64,000 nucleotides of DNA, taken from Rhodococcoides trifolii (lineage in GTDB: Bacteria; Actinomycetota; Actinomycetes; Mycobacteriales; Mycobacteriaceae). Position numbers and translations under genes: made by a program. This document shows, piece after piece, positions 1-8,683 of the stretch (position 1 is the stretch's first letter; every line of letters begins with the position of its first letter). Location of the stretch: contig NZ_BMCU01000007.1 in assembly GCF_014635345.1 (NCBI RefSeq), positions 62,001-126,000 of the forward strand, read 5' to 3'. The notes under the pieces are model-generated. The model saw nothing but the letters and a program-made list of their open reading frames with translations. It ran no database searches and was not told the DNA's origin.

Positions 1-129
1 GTATCCCACGCGTGCGGGGTTCTCGGAGTCCATCTGGCTGATGACCTTGGCTTCGAGCACCTCCCACGGGAGACGGACGAGGGTGTACTGCAGTCGCAGG
101 ATTCGGCGGGGGAGGGTCAGCGCGCTCAT
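1..129 (-). CDS. Partial hypothetical protein (N-terminus only), coupled to CsbD gene
   Basis: Only the first 43 codons are in the window; the gene runs off the left edge. The ATG (129-127) overlaps the TGA of the upstream CsbD-like gene by four bases (ATGA), so the two are almost certainly translated from one message. The visible start, MSALTLPRRILRLQ, is basic and amphipathic, with no signal peptide. In Rhodococcus and mycobacteria, genes with this kind of start next to a CsbD gene are often labelled 'IF2 family translation initiation factor' on weak grounds. I would not assign that function; the fragment is too short to classify. Confidence 0.6.
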   Translation of the reverse strand, partial: MSALTLPRRILRLQYTLVRLPWEVLEAKVISQMDSENPARVGY

Positions 130-677
130 TCGGTTCCTTCGGTCTTCTGCTCGGCGTTCTTGCGCGCTTCGTCGGCGCGGCGTTCGAGGGCATCGGCCTT
201 GGCCTTGGCGTCCGCGTAGTCCTTGGTGGCCGCGTCGATCTCCTCCGATGCGCTCAACTCTTCGTCGTGACGATCGACGACGGCCTCTTCCATCTTGCGG
301 ACGCTGGCGTTCTCGGCGGCGACGCGGCCCAGTTCTGCGGTCTGCATGGCCTTGGCCTCGGCGGCGCGCTGCTGCTCGAGTCGATCGTTCTGTGCGGCGG
401 CCTCGTTGGCATCGGTGATGTCCTCGACGGACTGCTTGGCGTCCGCGGCGTCCTTCTCCGCTTCCGCCAGGTTCTGAGCGGCTTCCTCGGCCTGCACCGC
501 GGCGGCAGTCTCTTCTGCCTCGGCTTCACGGCGCAGTTTGACCTCGGCCTGTTGTGCTCGACCTTCGTCGGCGATGTCGTCCTTGCCGGTGATCGCGCCT
601 ATCACTTCCTTGGCGCGCCCCTTGACCTTGTCTGCGATGTCCTGTCGTGCCTGCTGGGCTGGTCCGTCCTCGGTCAT
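126..677 (-). CDS. CsbD-like stress protein with long coiled-coil tail
   Basis: 183 residues. The N-terminal ~45 residues match the CsbD family (KVKGRAKEVIGAITGKDD, then a D-EG-AQQ segment), small general-stress proteins of unknown biochemistry. The rest is an Ala/Glu/Lys-rich, almost uninterrupted heptad-like helix predicted to form a coiled coil. This is far longer than the 60-70 residues usual for CsbD, so the protein is a CsbD head fused to a helical rod. There is no signal peptide or membrane segment. The stop overlaps the start of the next gene, implying an operon. It is divergent from the SRAP gene across a 105-bp region holding two strong hairpins. Stress induction is inferred from the family only. 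Confidence 0.8.
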   Translation of the reverse strand: MTEDGPAQQARQDIADKVKGRAKEVIGAITGKDDIADEGRAQQAEVKLRREAEAEETAAAVQAEEAAQNLAEAEKDAADAKQSVEDITDANEAAAQNDRLEQQRAAEAKAMQTAELGRVAAENASVRKMEEAVVDRHDEELSASEEIDAATKDYADAKAKADALERRADEARKNAEQKTEGTE

Positions 678-697
678 GGTCGCTGATTACCCGGAGG

Positions 698-753
698 GTG
701 TGCGCGTAAACGCACACGGGCGCGAAAAGGAGTGTCGGGGGACTCCTTTTCGC
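698..753. promoter_or_regulatory. Two adjacent hairpins in the CsbD/SRAP divergent region
   Basis: Two inverted repeats lie side by side: GTGTGCG/CGCACAC (698-717, 6-base loop) and a perfect 12-bp stem GCGAAAAGGAGT/ACTCCTTTTCGC (722-753, 8-base loop). Both lie between divergent starts at 677 and 783, so neither is in a usual place for a terminator. They could be operators, or leader structures. The AAAAGGAGT arm is purine-rich like a Shine-Dalgarno, but is too far from the SRAP start to serve it directly. Confidence 0.4.
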
Positions 754-782
754 ACCCGAGGCCGAAGGCCCATAATCGAACG

Positions 783-1490
783 ATGTGCGGTCGCTACGCC
801 AACACCAGGTCCGACGCCGATCTGTCGTCCATGTTCGACATCGCGTCGGCGCTCGACGACGAACTGCCACCCAACTACAACGTCGCCCCCACGGATCCGG
901 TCCGGATCGTGCTCGACCGCGTCCTGAAAGATGAACCAGAGGATCCTCCGGTGCGCCAATTACGTACGGCACGTTGGGGTTTGATTCCATCCTGGGCCAA
1001 GGACCGCAAGATCGGCGCACGCATGATCAACGCCCGTTCGGAGTCGGTGACCGAGAAGCCTGCGTTCAAGAAGGCGGCGTCGTCGCGGCGGTGCATCGTG
1101 CCCGCGGACGGGTACTTCGAGTGGGAGAAGCGAGACGGCGCCAAGGTCCCGTACTTTCTGCACGGCAGCGACGACGTGATCGCCATGGCCGGGCTGTACG
1201 AATTCTGGCGCGACGAGTCGCTGCCCGAGGACGACCCGAACCGCTGGGTGGTCTCGTGCACCGTCCTGACCACGTCCGCGACGGACTCGCTCGGCCACAT
1301 TCACGACCGTTCTCCGGTCATCGTTCCACCGGACCTGCGGTCGGCCTGGCTGGACCCGACACTCACCGCCGTCGACGATGTGACCGAGCTGTTGCGCTCG
1401 ATTCCCGAGCCGACGCTCGAACCGTACGAGGTCAGCAGCGCGGTCAACAGTGTGCGGAACAACGGGCCGGAGTTGCTGGCCCCCGTCTAG
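783..1490 (+). CDS. yedK: SRAP-domain DNA-protein crosslink protein (YedK/HMCES family)
   Basis: 235 residues, the usual size for bacterial SRAP proteins, which covalently trap abasic sites in single-stranded DNA through a thiazolidine with the N-terminal cysteine and so shield them from strand breakage. Start chosen because it places Cys at position 2 (MCGRYA), which must be exposed after Met removal; an upstream in-frame ATG at 732 would destroy this. Active-site residues fit the family: Cys2, Asn83 (INAR), Glu113 (GYFEWEK) and His174 (HIHDRSPV). Its TAG shares the 4-bp CTAG with the TAG of the convergent LysR gene. Likely a housekeeping genome-maintenance gene. Confidence 0.93.
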   Translation: MCGRYANTRSDADLSSMFDIASALDDELPPNYNVAPTDPVRIVLDRVLKDEPEDPPVRQLRTARWGLIPSWAKDRKIGARMINARSESVTEKPAFKKAASSRRCIVPADGYFEWEKRDGAKVPYFLHGSDDVIAMAGLYEFWRDESLPEDDPNRWVVSCTVLTTSATDSLGHIHDRSPVIVPPDLRSAWLDPTLTAVDDVTELLRSIPEPTLEPYEVSSAVNSVRNNGPELLAPV

Positions 1491-2356
1491 AAGGCGGCGC
1501 GGCAGTGCTCGACGAACCGCCCGAGTGCGGGGGAGACGGCGGGTCTCCACACGAGCGCGAGCAGCGACGCAATGCCCACGTCGAGTGCAATGGCGACCAA
1601 CGTGTCGGTGTAATCGGTGGCGATGGTTTCACTGAGGACGGCGACGCCGAGCCCGCGCGCAGCCAGATCGGCCACCGCGGCCGGGGCCGAAGCCTGCAAT
1701 GTCACCCTGGCGGTCAATGCCTCTGCTGCGCACGCTTTCTCGAACACCGTACGCACTCCGGTTCCGAAGGGCAGGCAGACGATGGGGTGGGCGCACACGT
1801 CGATCAGCGTCGGGCTCGGCACGGCCAGAAGCGGATGGCCCGGAGGCACGGCCGCGACGATGCGCTCGGAGAAGACCGTCAGCGACGCCAGATCCGGGGG
1901 CGTCCTCTCTGCCACACCGACCAGCGCAGTGTCGAGCGATCCTCGTCGGACATCGTCGAGCAGATCGGTCGAATTCCCTTCTGTCAGAGACAGTTCGATG
2001 CCGGGATGGCTGCGGTGAAAGGCCGCGGTGGCGTCGAAGAACGGTGACAGGGTGCAGGCCGTCACCATGCCGACGTCGAGACGGCCGCGCACCATGCCGG
2101 TGACCTCGTCGACGGCTCGTCGTGTCGCGTCCGCGCTCGCGAGTGCGGCCCGCGCGTGCTCCAGCGCCGCGTCACCGGCGGCGGTGAGCGTGGCCGCACG
2201 GCCGGTGCGGTCGATCAGCTCGGCGCCCAGTTCCCGTTCGAGTTGGCGAATCTGAGCGCTGACGCCCGATTGGCTGATGTGGACTCGCTCCGCGGCACGG
2301 GTGAAGTTGGCCTCCTCAGCCACCGCAACGAAGTACTCGAGCTGCCGAAGTTCCAT
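1487..2356 (-). CDS. LysR-family transcriptional regulator
   Basis: 289 residues, standard LysR length. Residues 1-60 form the winged helix-turn-helix (MELRQLEYFVAVAEE, then RAAERVHISQSGVSAQIRQL), followed by a periplasmic-binding-protein-like effector domain. Start at the ATG of MELRQLEYF; longer in-frame extensions would run through the divergent promoter. The gene is divergent from a small NTF2-like protein gene 70 bp away, the classic layout in which a LysR protein controls its neighbour and itself. Effector unknown. Convergent stop overlap with the SRAP gene. Confidence 0.92.
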   Translation of the reverse strand: MELRQLEYFVAVAEEANFTRAAERVHISQSGVSAQIRQLERELGAELIDRTGRAATLTAAGDAALEHARAALASADATRRAVDEVTGMVRGRLDVGMVTACTLSPFFDATAAFHRSHPGIELSLTEGNSTDLLDDVRRGSLDTALVGVAERTPPDLASLTVFSERIVAAVPPGHPLLAVPSPTLIDVCAHPIVCLPFGTGVRTVFEKACAAEALTARVTLQASAPAAVADLAARGLGVAVLSETIATDYTDTLVAIALDVGIASLLALVWRPAVSPALGRFVEHCRAAF

Positions 2357-2383
2357 AACTGCAGATTCTAGACTCCATGAATA

Positions 2384-2408
2384 CCATCTGTTGGACTTCT
2401 GGAGATGG
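2384..2408. promoter_or_regulatory. Candidate LysR-type operator
   Basis: Inverted repeat CCATCT-N13-AGATGG in the 70-bp divergent region between the LysR gene and the NTF2-like gene. Position and dyad suit a LysR recognition site, but the arms are short and the right arm nearly touches the ribosome-binding region of the downstream gene. Confidence 0.3.
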
Positions 2409-2426
2409 CGGTTGCATCGTGGAGTC

Positions 2427-2762
2427 ATGACCACAGAAACCATTGCACGCACCTACTTCGACGCCTGGAAGAACAAGGACTTCGAGACTCTGGGCAGCGT
2501 CCTCGCCGACGATGTGAGCTTCCGGGGTCCGCTCGCCACCGTCGACGGCAAAGAGGACTGCCTCCGCGGACTGAAAGGCATGTCGCAGATCATCGACGAC
2601 ATCGTGGTGGAGAAGGTCTTCGTCGACGGGTCCGACGTCGTGACCTGGTTCGTACTGCACACGAGCGTGGCGAAGCCGGCTCCGACAGCGAACTGGAGCC
2701 ACATCGAGGACGGCAAGATCACCCGAATTCGTGTCACGTTCGACGCGACCGACTTTCGCTAG
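2427..2762 (+). CDS. NTF2-like/SnoaL-like fold protein
   Basis: 111 residues. It opens TIARTYFDAWKNKDFETL, followed by a DDVSFRGP segment, the usual opening of SnoaL-like/NTF2 proteins: a cone-shaped alpha+beta barrel used as small isomerases, hydrolases or binding proteins. Start chosen at the ATG preceded by GTGGAG; earlier in-frame codons lie inside the LysR gene. It is divergent from the LysR regulator and likely its target. The S9 peptidase begins 9 bases after its stop, so the two may form an operon. Substrate cannot be told from the sequence. Confidence 0.85.
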   Translation: MTTETIARTYFDAWKNKDFETLGSVLADDVSFRGPLATVDGKEDCLRGLKGMSQIIDDIVVEKVFVDGSDVVTWFVLHTSVAKPAPTANWSHIEDGKITRIRVTFDATDFR

Positions 2763-2771
2763 GCTCGCCGG

Positions 2772-4628
2772 GTGACGACTGCGCCTTACGGAACCTGGAC
2801 CTCACCCATCACTGCCGCCGACCTTGCCGCGAGCGGACACCCGGTCTCGGGAGCCCGCTTCGTCGGCAACGAGGTGTGGTGGGCGGAATCCCGGCCGACG
2901 GAGGGCGGCAGGACCGCCATCAGGAAAGCCGGCCCCGTGAACGTGATCGAAGCACCGTTCGATGCTCGCACCACTGTGCACGAGTACGGCGGCGGCGCGT
3001 GGGCCGTCAGCGACGACGGTCGCCTCGTGTTCAGCAACATGTCCGACCAGCGCGTGTACGTCGTGAACGACGGTGTGCCGACCGCCCTCACGCCGGACAC
3101 CGGAAGCCGCGCTCGTTACGGTGAGCTGTCGGTCCGCGGTGACGAGATCTGGTGTGTCCGAGAGACTCACAGCCCGGGCGGTCGGATCCGACGCGACATC
3201 TGCGTCGTTCCGTTGGACGGGTCGCCGGCTCGATCGGTGGTGTCCGGGTCCCGCTTCCTTGCCTTCCCACGCGTGTCGCCCGACGGTCGTCGACTCGCCT
3301 GGATCGCCTGGGATCACCCGCAGATGCCCTGGGATGGAACCGAACTCCGGTGCGCGTACCTCGGTGCCGACGGAACAGTGGGTGAATGGACCGTGCTCGC
3401 GGGCGGTCCGGAGGAGTCCGTGCTGCAGCCCGAGTGGATCGACAACGACGACCTCTACGCCATCAGTGACATCAGCGGGTGGTGGAACATCTACCGCTTC
3501 GAGGTCGAGGGCGGACTGCCCACCCCGATCGGTGCCGTCGACGCCGACATCGGAGCGCCGTTGTGGCAGTTGGGATCCCACTGGTTCGCGCCGGTCGACG
3601 ACCGTCTGCTCACCGTCCGCACGGTCGGCACCGACACCCTGGCGTTTCTCGACCCCGCCACCGGCCAATTCACCGATATTGACCTCGGCGATCACACGAG
3701 CGTCGACCTGCTCGAGGTCGACGGCACCCGCGTTCTGTTGCGGACCGGCGGCGCGACCGTGCCGTCGGGCATCCGCATTCTCGACTCGACCACGATGGAA
3801 CTCACCGACATTCGGCTCGCACTCGACGACGTCCCCGACACCGTCTATCTGCCTGTGGCGCAACAGATGACGTTCCAAGGGCCCGAGCGGGAGGTGCACA
3901 CGGTCGTCTACCCGCCGCGCAACCCCGAGTACACCGGACCGGACGGGACATTGCCGCCGTTCATCGCGTTCGTGCACGGCGGACCGACCGCCCACGTGGC
4001 GCCTCGCCTCGACACCGTCTACGCGTTCTTCACCTCCCGCGGGTACGGCGTCGTCGACGTGAACTACGGCGGATCCAGCGGGTACGGCCGCGAGTACCGC
4101 AACCGCCTGCGCGGTCAGTGGGGAGTCGTCGACGTCGAGGACACGGTGGCCGCCGTGCGCGGACTCGCCGAACAGGGCATCGCCGACGGGTCTCGCCTTG
4201 CCATCGAAGGCGGGTCGGCGGGAGGGTGGACCGTTCTGGCCGCACTGACCTCGTCCGACGTGTTCGCTTGCGGTGCTTCGTATTACGGCGTCGCCGAGCT
4301 AGAGAAGTTCGTGAAGGAGACGCACGATTTCGAATCGCGATACATCGACGGCCTGATCGGGCCACTCCCCGAAGCGGCGGAGCTCTACCGTAGCCGGGCG
4401 CCCCTGAACAACGTGGACGGACTGAACTGCCCCGTTCTGTTGCTGCAGGGACTCAACGATCCCATCGTCACTCCCGCGCAGGCCGAGCGGTTCCGTGACG
4501 CACTGGTGAAGAAGGGCATCCCGCACCGGTACATCGCCTATCCCGGCGAGGCCCACGGTTTCCGCAGGGCCGAGACCATCATCGACGCGCGGGAGTCGGA
4601 GCTGGCGTTCTACAACCAGTATCTGTGA
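2772..4628 (+). CDS. S9 family peptidase (prolyl oligopeptidase/acylaminoacyl peptidase type)
   Basis: 618 residues, GTG start. The N-terminal ~370 residues form a beta-propeller of WD-like blades; the C-terminal part is an alpha/beta-hydrolase. The catalytic triad is readable: Ser482 in EGGSAGGW, Asp563 in LNDPIVTP and His595 in GEAHGF; PFIAFVHGGPTAHV supplies the oxyanion region. No signal peptide, so cytoplasmic. It would cleave short peptides or acylated amino acids; exact specificity is not predictable. It follows the NTF2-like gene by 9 bp, so probably shares its LysR-controlled transcript. No clear intrinsic terminator follows; the next 110 bases are featureless. Confidence 0.92.
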   Translation: MTTAPYGTWTSPITAADLAASGHPVSGARFVGNEVWWAESRPTEGGRTAIRKAGPVNVIEAPFDARTTVHEYGGGAWAVSDDGRLVFSNMSDQRVYVVNDGVPTALTPDTGSRARYGELSVRGDEIWCVRETHSPGGRIRRDICVVPLDGSPARSVVSGSRFLAFPRVSPDGRRLAWIAWDHPQMPWDGTELRCAYLGADGTVGEWTVLAGGPEESVLQPEWIDNDDLYAISDISGWWNIYRFEVEGGLPTPIGAVDADIGAPLWQLGSHWFAPVDDRLLTVRTVGTDTLAFLDPATGQFTDIDLGDHTSVDLLEVDGTRVLLRTGGATVPSGIRILDSTTMELTDIRLALDDVPDTVYLPVAQQMTFQGPEREVHTVVYPPRNPEYTGPDGTLPPFIAFVHGGPTAHVAPRLDTVYAFFTSRGYGVVDVNYGGSSGYGREYRNRLRGQWGVVDVEDTVAAVRGLAEQGIADGSRLAIEGGSAGGWTVLAALTSSDVFACGASYYGVAELEKFVKETHDFESRYIDGLIGPLPEAAELYRSRAPLNNVDGLNCPVLLLQGLNDPIVTPAQAERFRDALVKKGIPHRYIAYPGEAHGFRRAETIIDARESELAFYNQYL

Positions 4629-4738
4629 CGGCTTTGCTTGTGTGGGGGGGCGTCGGGCTGAGCTGGGCTGCTGACTGCGACCTGAATGTGTAACTGCGAG
4701 TGAAATTTTCAGCGACTCGCGGGTAGGTTTGGGCCGGT

Positions 4739-5027
4739 CTGTTTCGCGCTGCTTGTGAAGGATTGTCCGCGGATGGCGCGGTAAATGCTTCACGACCGCG
4801 CCCGTCGCTCGTCACGCGAACCAGGTGGGCGCGGGTCGGCTCGTTTCGCGTCGCTTTTGAAGGATTGTCCGCGGATGGCGGGGTAAATGCTTCACAACCG
4901 CACCCGTCGCTCGACCTGCGGACAGGGGGCGTGGGCCTGGCTCGTTTCGCGCTGCTTGTGAAGGATAGTCCGCGGCTGCCGCGGTAAATGCTTCACAACC
5001 GCACCCGTCGCTCGACCCGCGAACAGC
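4739..5027. repeat. Three tandem ~101-bp repeats, each an interrupted palindrome
   Basis: This fills most of the 449-bp gap between the S9 peptidase and etfD; 4629-4738 shows nothing recognisable. Copies begin with GTTTCGCG at 4741, 4843 and 4944 (periods 102 and 101). Each carries a GTGAAG-like arm, a 6-base internal loop, CCGCGG, a short loop, a GCGG arm, TAAATG and CTTCAC. In copy 3 the dyad is exact: TTGTGAAG...CCGCGG-CTG-CCGCGG...CTTCACAA. The spacer after each dyad (ACCGCRCCCGTCGCTCG) is also conserved. Short reading frames here are by-products of the repeat. Likely a multicopy intergenic element; function unknown. Confidence 0.85.
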
Positions 5028-5031
5028 AAAA

Positions 5032-5059
5032 CACCCCTACCGGTGAACCGGTAGGGGTG
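5032..5059 (-). terminator. Intrinsic terminator of etfD
   Basis: Perfect 12-bp stem CACCCCTACCGG/CCGGTAGGGGTG with a TGAA loop. Read on the minus strand it is followed by TTTT and lies 18 bases past the etfD stop, so it should end that transcript. Confidence 0.85.
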
Positions 5060-5077
5060 CTTGCGTGGAGCCTGTAC

Positions 5078-8000
5078 CTAGCCCCGCTTGCCCGGGGCCT
5101 TTGCACCCGACTTGAACCCGAGGCCGCCAGCCTTCGGCTTGGGCGGTGCCGGGGCGTCGGACCCGTTGGCGTCGGATCCGTTGGCCTCAGCGGAAGGAGC
5201 CTTGGCCTCGGAGGCGGGAGCCTCGGATCCGTTGGCCTCGGATCCGTTGGCCTCGGCAGAAGGAGCCTTGGCCTCGGCGGCGGGAGCCTCGGCAGCGGGG
5301 GCGTCGGATCCGTTGGCCTCAGCGGAAGGAGCCTTGGCCTCGGAGGCGGGAGCCTCGGATCCGTTGGCCTCGGATCCGTTGGCCTCGGCAGAAGGAGCCT
5401 TGGCCTCGGAGGCGGGAGCCCCAGAACCGTTGGACTCGGCAGAAGGAGCCTTCGCCTCGGAGGCGGGAGCCTCGGCAGCGGGGGCCTCGGAACCGTTGGC
5501 CTCAGCGGAAGGAGCCTTCGCCTCGGATCCGTTGGCCTCTGCAGCCGGAGCCGTGGCCGGCGCTGCCGCGCCTGCACCCGGTGCCTTCGCGCCCGGCTTC
5601 TTGAACCCGGACTTCACCGCGAGTCCCTTGGCCTTGACCGTGGGCTTGACCTCGGCCGCAGCGACATCAGCCGCCGCACTGTCGGTCGATGCCTCCGGCG
5701 CAGACGCCGCTGGGGCAGATGCTTCTGCAGCAGGTGTCGATGCGGGTGCATCGGCAGTGTCAGCAGCAGGTGCCGACGCCTCCGCAGCGGGCGCTGCCGC
5801 AGGCTTCCCCGGCGCCTTCGCGCCCGGCTTCTTGAAACCGGACTTCACGGCCAGGCCCTTGGGCTTGACGGTCGGAGTGACCTCCGTGGCGGGAGTCGCC
5901 GACTCGGCCGACGACGGTGTCTCGGCGGCGGGTTCCGAGGAGGCGGCGGCGGCGGGCGCAGCGGCAGGCTTCGCGCCCGGAGCCTTGCCCTTGACCTGTA
6001 GACCCTTCGCGCCCGGAGCCTTCGCGCCACCGGCCATCTTCAATCCACCGGCCTTGGGTGCCGGAGTCTCGGACGGTGCCTCAGCTTCGGTGGAGGCCTT
6101 CGCCTCTGCCGGAGCCGCCTTGGCACCGGGAGCCTTGGCGCCGGGGGCTTTCGCGCCCGGAGCCTTTGCGAGGCCCTTCATCTTCAGGCCCTTGGCGGGC
6201 GCCGACGTCGCGACATCTGCCGACGAGTCGGCGGGCTCCTCGACAGGAGCGACACGTCCCGCTTCACGCTCCGCGGCCTTGTCCTCGGTGGCCACGGACG
6301 CCGTGACGGTCTTGCCGACGGGCTCTTCCGCGTCGACGGTCGTCACCGAGCTGTCGTCGGCCGGCTTCTCGCGGGGAACGACCTTGATGTTCTGGCCGAG
6401 CTTGGCCGCATCGACGCGAGAGATCGACCCGAGCAGCAGCTGTGAGACGTCCACGACCTCGACTGCATCGGGAGCGTCGGCTTCCTGGCGAGCGGTCACA
6501 CCGTCGCTGAGCATCACGCGGCAGAAGGGGCAACCGGTCGCAATCTTCTTGGGCGACATGGACAGTGCCTCGTCGACGCGGTCGATGTTGATGCGCTTGC
6601 CGATCTTCTCTTCCATCCACATGCGCGCACCGCCGGCGCCACAGCACATGGACCGCTCGCCGTGGCGAGGCATTTCCTTCAGGTTCGAACCTGAAGCAGC
6701 CATGAGCTCGCGGGGAGCGTCGTACACCTTGTTGTGACGGCCCAGGAAGCACGGGTCGTGGTACGTGATGTCCTCTTGCACGGACGCAACCGGGATCAGC
6801 TTCTTGGCACGGACGAGACGGTTCAGCAGCTGAGTGTGGTGGACCACCTCGTACTTTCCGCCGACCTGCGGGTACTCGTTGCCCAACGCGTTGAAGCAGT
6901 GGGCGCACGTGACGACGATCTTCCGCTTGTCCTCGGGGGTGCCTTCGAAGACCGCGTTCAGCGTCTCGATGTTCTGCATCGCGAGCTGCTGGAACAGGAA
7001 CTCGTTACCGGCACGGCGCGCCGAGTCGCCGGTGCAGGTTTCCTCGGCACCGAGAACCATGAACTTCACGCCTGCGGTGGCGAGCAATTCGGCGACAGCC
7101 TTCGTGGTGCGCTTCGCGCGATCCTCGTACGCTCCCGCGCACCCCACCCAGAAGAGGTACTCGTAGTCGTCGAAACTGTCGGCATCCTGGCCGAAGACCG
7201 GGATGTCGAACTCCATCTCGTTGATCCAGTTGAGACGGTCCTTGGAATTCTGGCCCCAGGGGTTGCCCTTGTTCTCGAGGTTCTTGAACAGGCCGGCGAG
7301 CTCGGACGGGAACTCCGACTCGATCAGAACCTGGTAGCGCCGCATGTCGAGAATGTGGTCGACGTGCTCGATGTCCACGGGGCACTGCTCGACGCACGCG
7401 CCACAGTTGGTGCAGCTCCAGAGCACCTCGGGATCGATGATGCCGCCGAGGCCTTCGAGAGTGGTCTCACCGACGAGTGGACGTTCGGCTTCGTCACGGG
7501 CGGCCTGCGAGATCTTGGACAGTTTTGCCTCGTCCGGTTTGCCGTCGGCGTCGACCAGTCCGATTTCGTCGCCTGCCATGTCCTTGCGACCGCCGGCGAG
7601 GAGGTAAGGGGCCTTCGCGTTCGCGTGATCGCGCAGCGAGGTGATGAGGAGCTTGGGGGAGAGCGGCTTGCCGGTGTTCCACGCGGGGCACTGGGACTGG
7701 CAGCGTCCGCACTCGGTGCACGTGGTGAAGTCGAGCCAGCCCTTCCAGGAGAAGTCCTCGATCTTGCCGGCACCGAAGGCGTCGACGTCGGGGTCGGCGT
7801 CCTCCATGACGAGGACCTTGCCGCCCGACATCATCGGCTTGGCCGCGCCGAGGGCGACTCCGCCGTCGGCCTCGCGCTTGAAGTAGATGTTGAAGAACGC
7901 GCTGAACCGGTGCCAGGCAACGCCCCAGGTGATGTTGCGGCCGACGATGAGCAGCCACACCATGCCGGACATCAGCTTGACGAACGCGAAGATCGACACC

Positions 8001-8611
8001 ATCGTCACGCTGGCGGGGAGAAGCTTGGCCAAGTTCATCGTGAAGAAGTCGGTGTACGGGTTGGAGTGTCCGTAGGTGGCGATCTTGCCCGCCTTCACGA
8101 AGATCATGCCCAGACCCTCGAGCAGCACGACGAACTCGACGAAGTACGCGGCGCGGAAGTTGGACCCGCTGAAGCGAGAGAGGCGTTCCGGATCGCGCGG
8201 ATGGTTGCGCTGGCGGATGACCATCAGGGTGACGATGCCGACGACGGTTCCGATACCGAGAATCTCGTCCATCAGGTGGTAGATGGCCCAGTCGCCGAAG
8301 ATCGGCCAGTGGAACTCGGGGTTGAACGTCTGGCCGTACGCCTCGAACCAGAGGATTGCGCCGAGCATGAAGCCGATCATGACGAGCCAGTGAGCCCAGC
8401 CGACAGTGCGGAACTTGTTCATGCGTGTGTGCGCAGCGAACTCGATGCACATCTGCTTGAACCGTGGCACGAACGGCCCCATGCGGGTGCGGTCCGGCTG
8501 GCCCAGCGCGATGCTCCGCAGAATCGTGACGACTCCGCGGAAGAAGTAAGCCCAGCACACGAGGCTCAGCAGGGCACCGAACGTGCCCAACGAGATCGTC
8601 AGCGCATTCAT
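5078..8611 (-). CDS. etfD: EtfD-type membrane Fe-S oxidoreductase with repeat-rich tail
   Basis: 1177 residues; ATG at 8611 preceded by GAAAGG. Residues 1-245 hold several membrane helices of the nitrate-reductase-gamma/HdrE type. Two 4Fe-4S motifs follow (CxxCxxCxxxCP: C298/301/304/308 and C400/403/406/410), then CCG-type domains (CAHC at 569-572, CCG at 656-658). This matches Rv0338c, recently named EtfD, which passes electrons from acyl-CoA dehydrogenases via EtfBA to menaquinone during beta-oxidation. From ~770 to the end is a low-complexity Ala/Pro/Lys/Glu tail (APGAK, AEANGSEAP units) partly made of 132-bp DNA repeats. The mycobacterial protein is, from memory, ~880 residues, so the tail is a lineage-specific addition. 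Next to the LuxR/ini locus as in mycobacteria. Confidence 0.88.
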   Translation of the reverse strand: MNALTISLGTFGALLSLVCWAYFFRGVVTILRSIALGQPDRTRMGPFVPRFKQMCIEFAAHTRMNKFRTVGWAHWLVMIGFMLGAILWFEAYGQTFNPEFHWPIFGDWAIYHLMDEILGIGTVVGIVTLMVIRQRNHPRDPERLSRFSGSNFRAAYFVEFVVLLEGLGMIFVKAGKIATYGHSNPYTDFFTMNLAKLLPASVTMVSIFAFVKLMSGMVWLLIVGRNITWGVAWHRFSAFFNIYFKREADGGVALGAAKPMMSGGKVLVMEDADPDVDAFGAGKIEDFSWKGWLDFTTCTECGRCQSQCPAWNTGKPLSPKLLITSLRDHANAKAPYLLAGGRKDMAGDEIGLVDADGKPDEAKLSKISQAARDEAERPLVGETTLEGLGGIIDPEVLWSCTNCGACVEQCPVDIEHVDHILDMRRYQVLIESEFPSELAGLFKNLENKGNPWGQNSKDRLNWINEMEFDIPVFGQDADSFDDYEYLFWVGCAGAYEDRAKRTTKAVAELLATAGVKFMVLGAEETCTGDSARRAGNEFLFQQLAMQNIETLNAVFEGTPEDKRKIVVTCAHCFNALGNEYPQVGGKYEVVHHTQLLNRLVRAKKLIPVASVQEDITYHDPCFLGRHNKVYDAPRELMAASGSNLKEMPRHGERSMCCGAGGARMWMEEKIGKRINIDRVDEALSMSPKKIATGCPFCRVMLSDGVTARQEADAPDAVEVVDVSQLLLGSISRVDAAKLGQNIKVVPREKPADDSSVTTVDAEEPVGKTVTASVATEDKAAEREAGRVAPVEEPADSSADVATSAPAKGLKMKGLAKAPGAKAPGAKAPGAKAAPAEAKASTEAEAPSETPAPKAGGLKMAGGAKAPGAKGLQVKGKAPGAKPAAAPAAAASSEPAAETPSSAESATPATEVTPTVKPKGLAVKSGFKKPGAKAPGKPAAAPAAEASAPAADTADAPASTPAAEASAPAASAPEASTDSAAADVAAAEVKPTVKAKGLAVKSGFKKPGAKAPGAGAAAPATAPAAEANGSEAKAPSAEANGSEAPAAEAPASEAKAPSAESNGSGAPASEAKAPSAEANGSEANGSEAPASEAKAPSAEANGSDAPAAEAPAAEAKAPSAEANGSEANGSEAPASEAKAPSAEANGSDANGSDAPAPPKPKAGGLGFKSGAKAPGKRG
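5169..5432. repeat. Near-identical 132-bp tandem repeats inside etfD tail
   Basis: GCGTCGGATCCGTTGGCCTC recurs at 5169 and 5301 and the 132 bases after each are almost identical; partial, more diverged units continue to about 5545. The period is a multiple of three, so copy-number change keeps the frame. The repeats encode the AEANGSEAPASEAKAPS region of the EtfD tail. Confidence 0.85.
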
Positions 8612-8683
8612 GTGGTCGCCTTTCGTTCTGGCGACGGGTGTCGCCGGGAGTCGGCCTCCGAATTGGTGAGAAGCCAACCACAG

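Noticed and set aside
4763..4987. Short plus-strand frame through the 101-bp repeats
   Set aside because: It simply translates the repeat and has no ribosome site or conservation beyond the DNA period.
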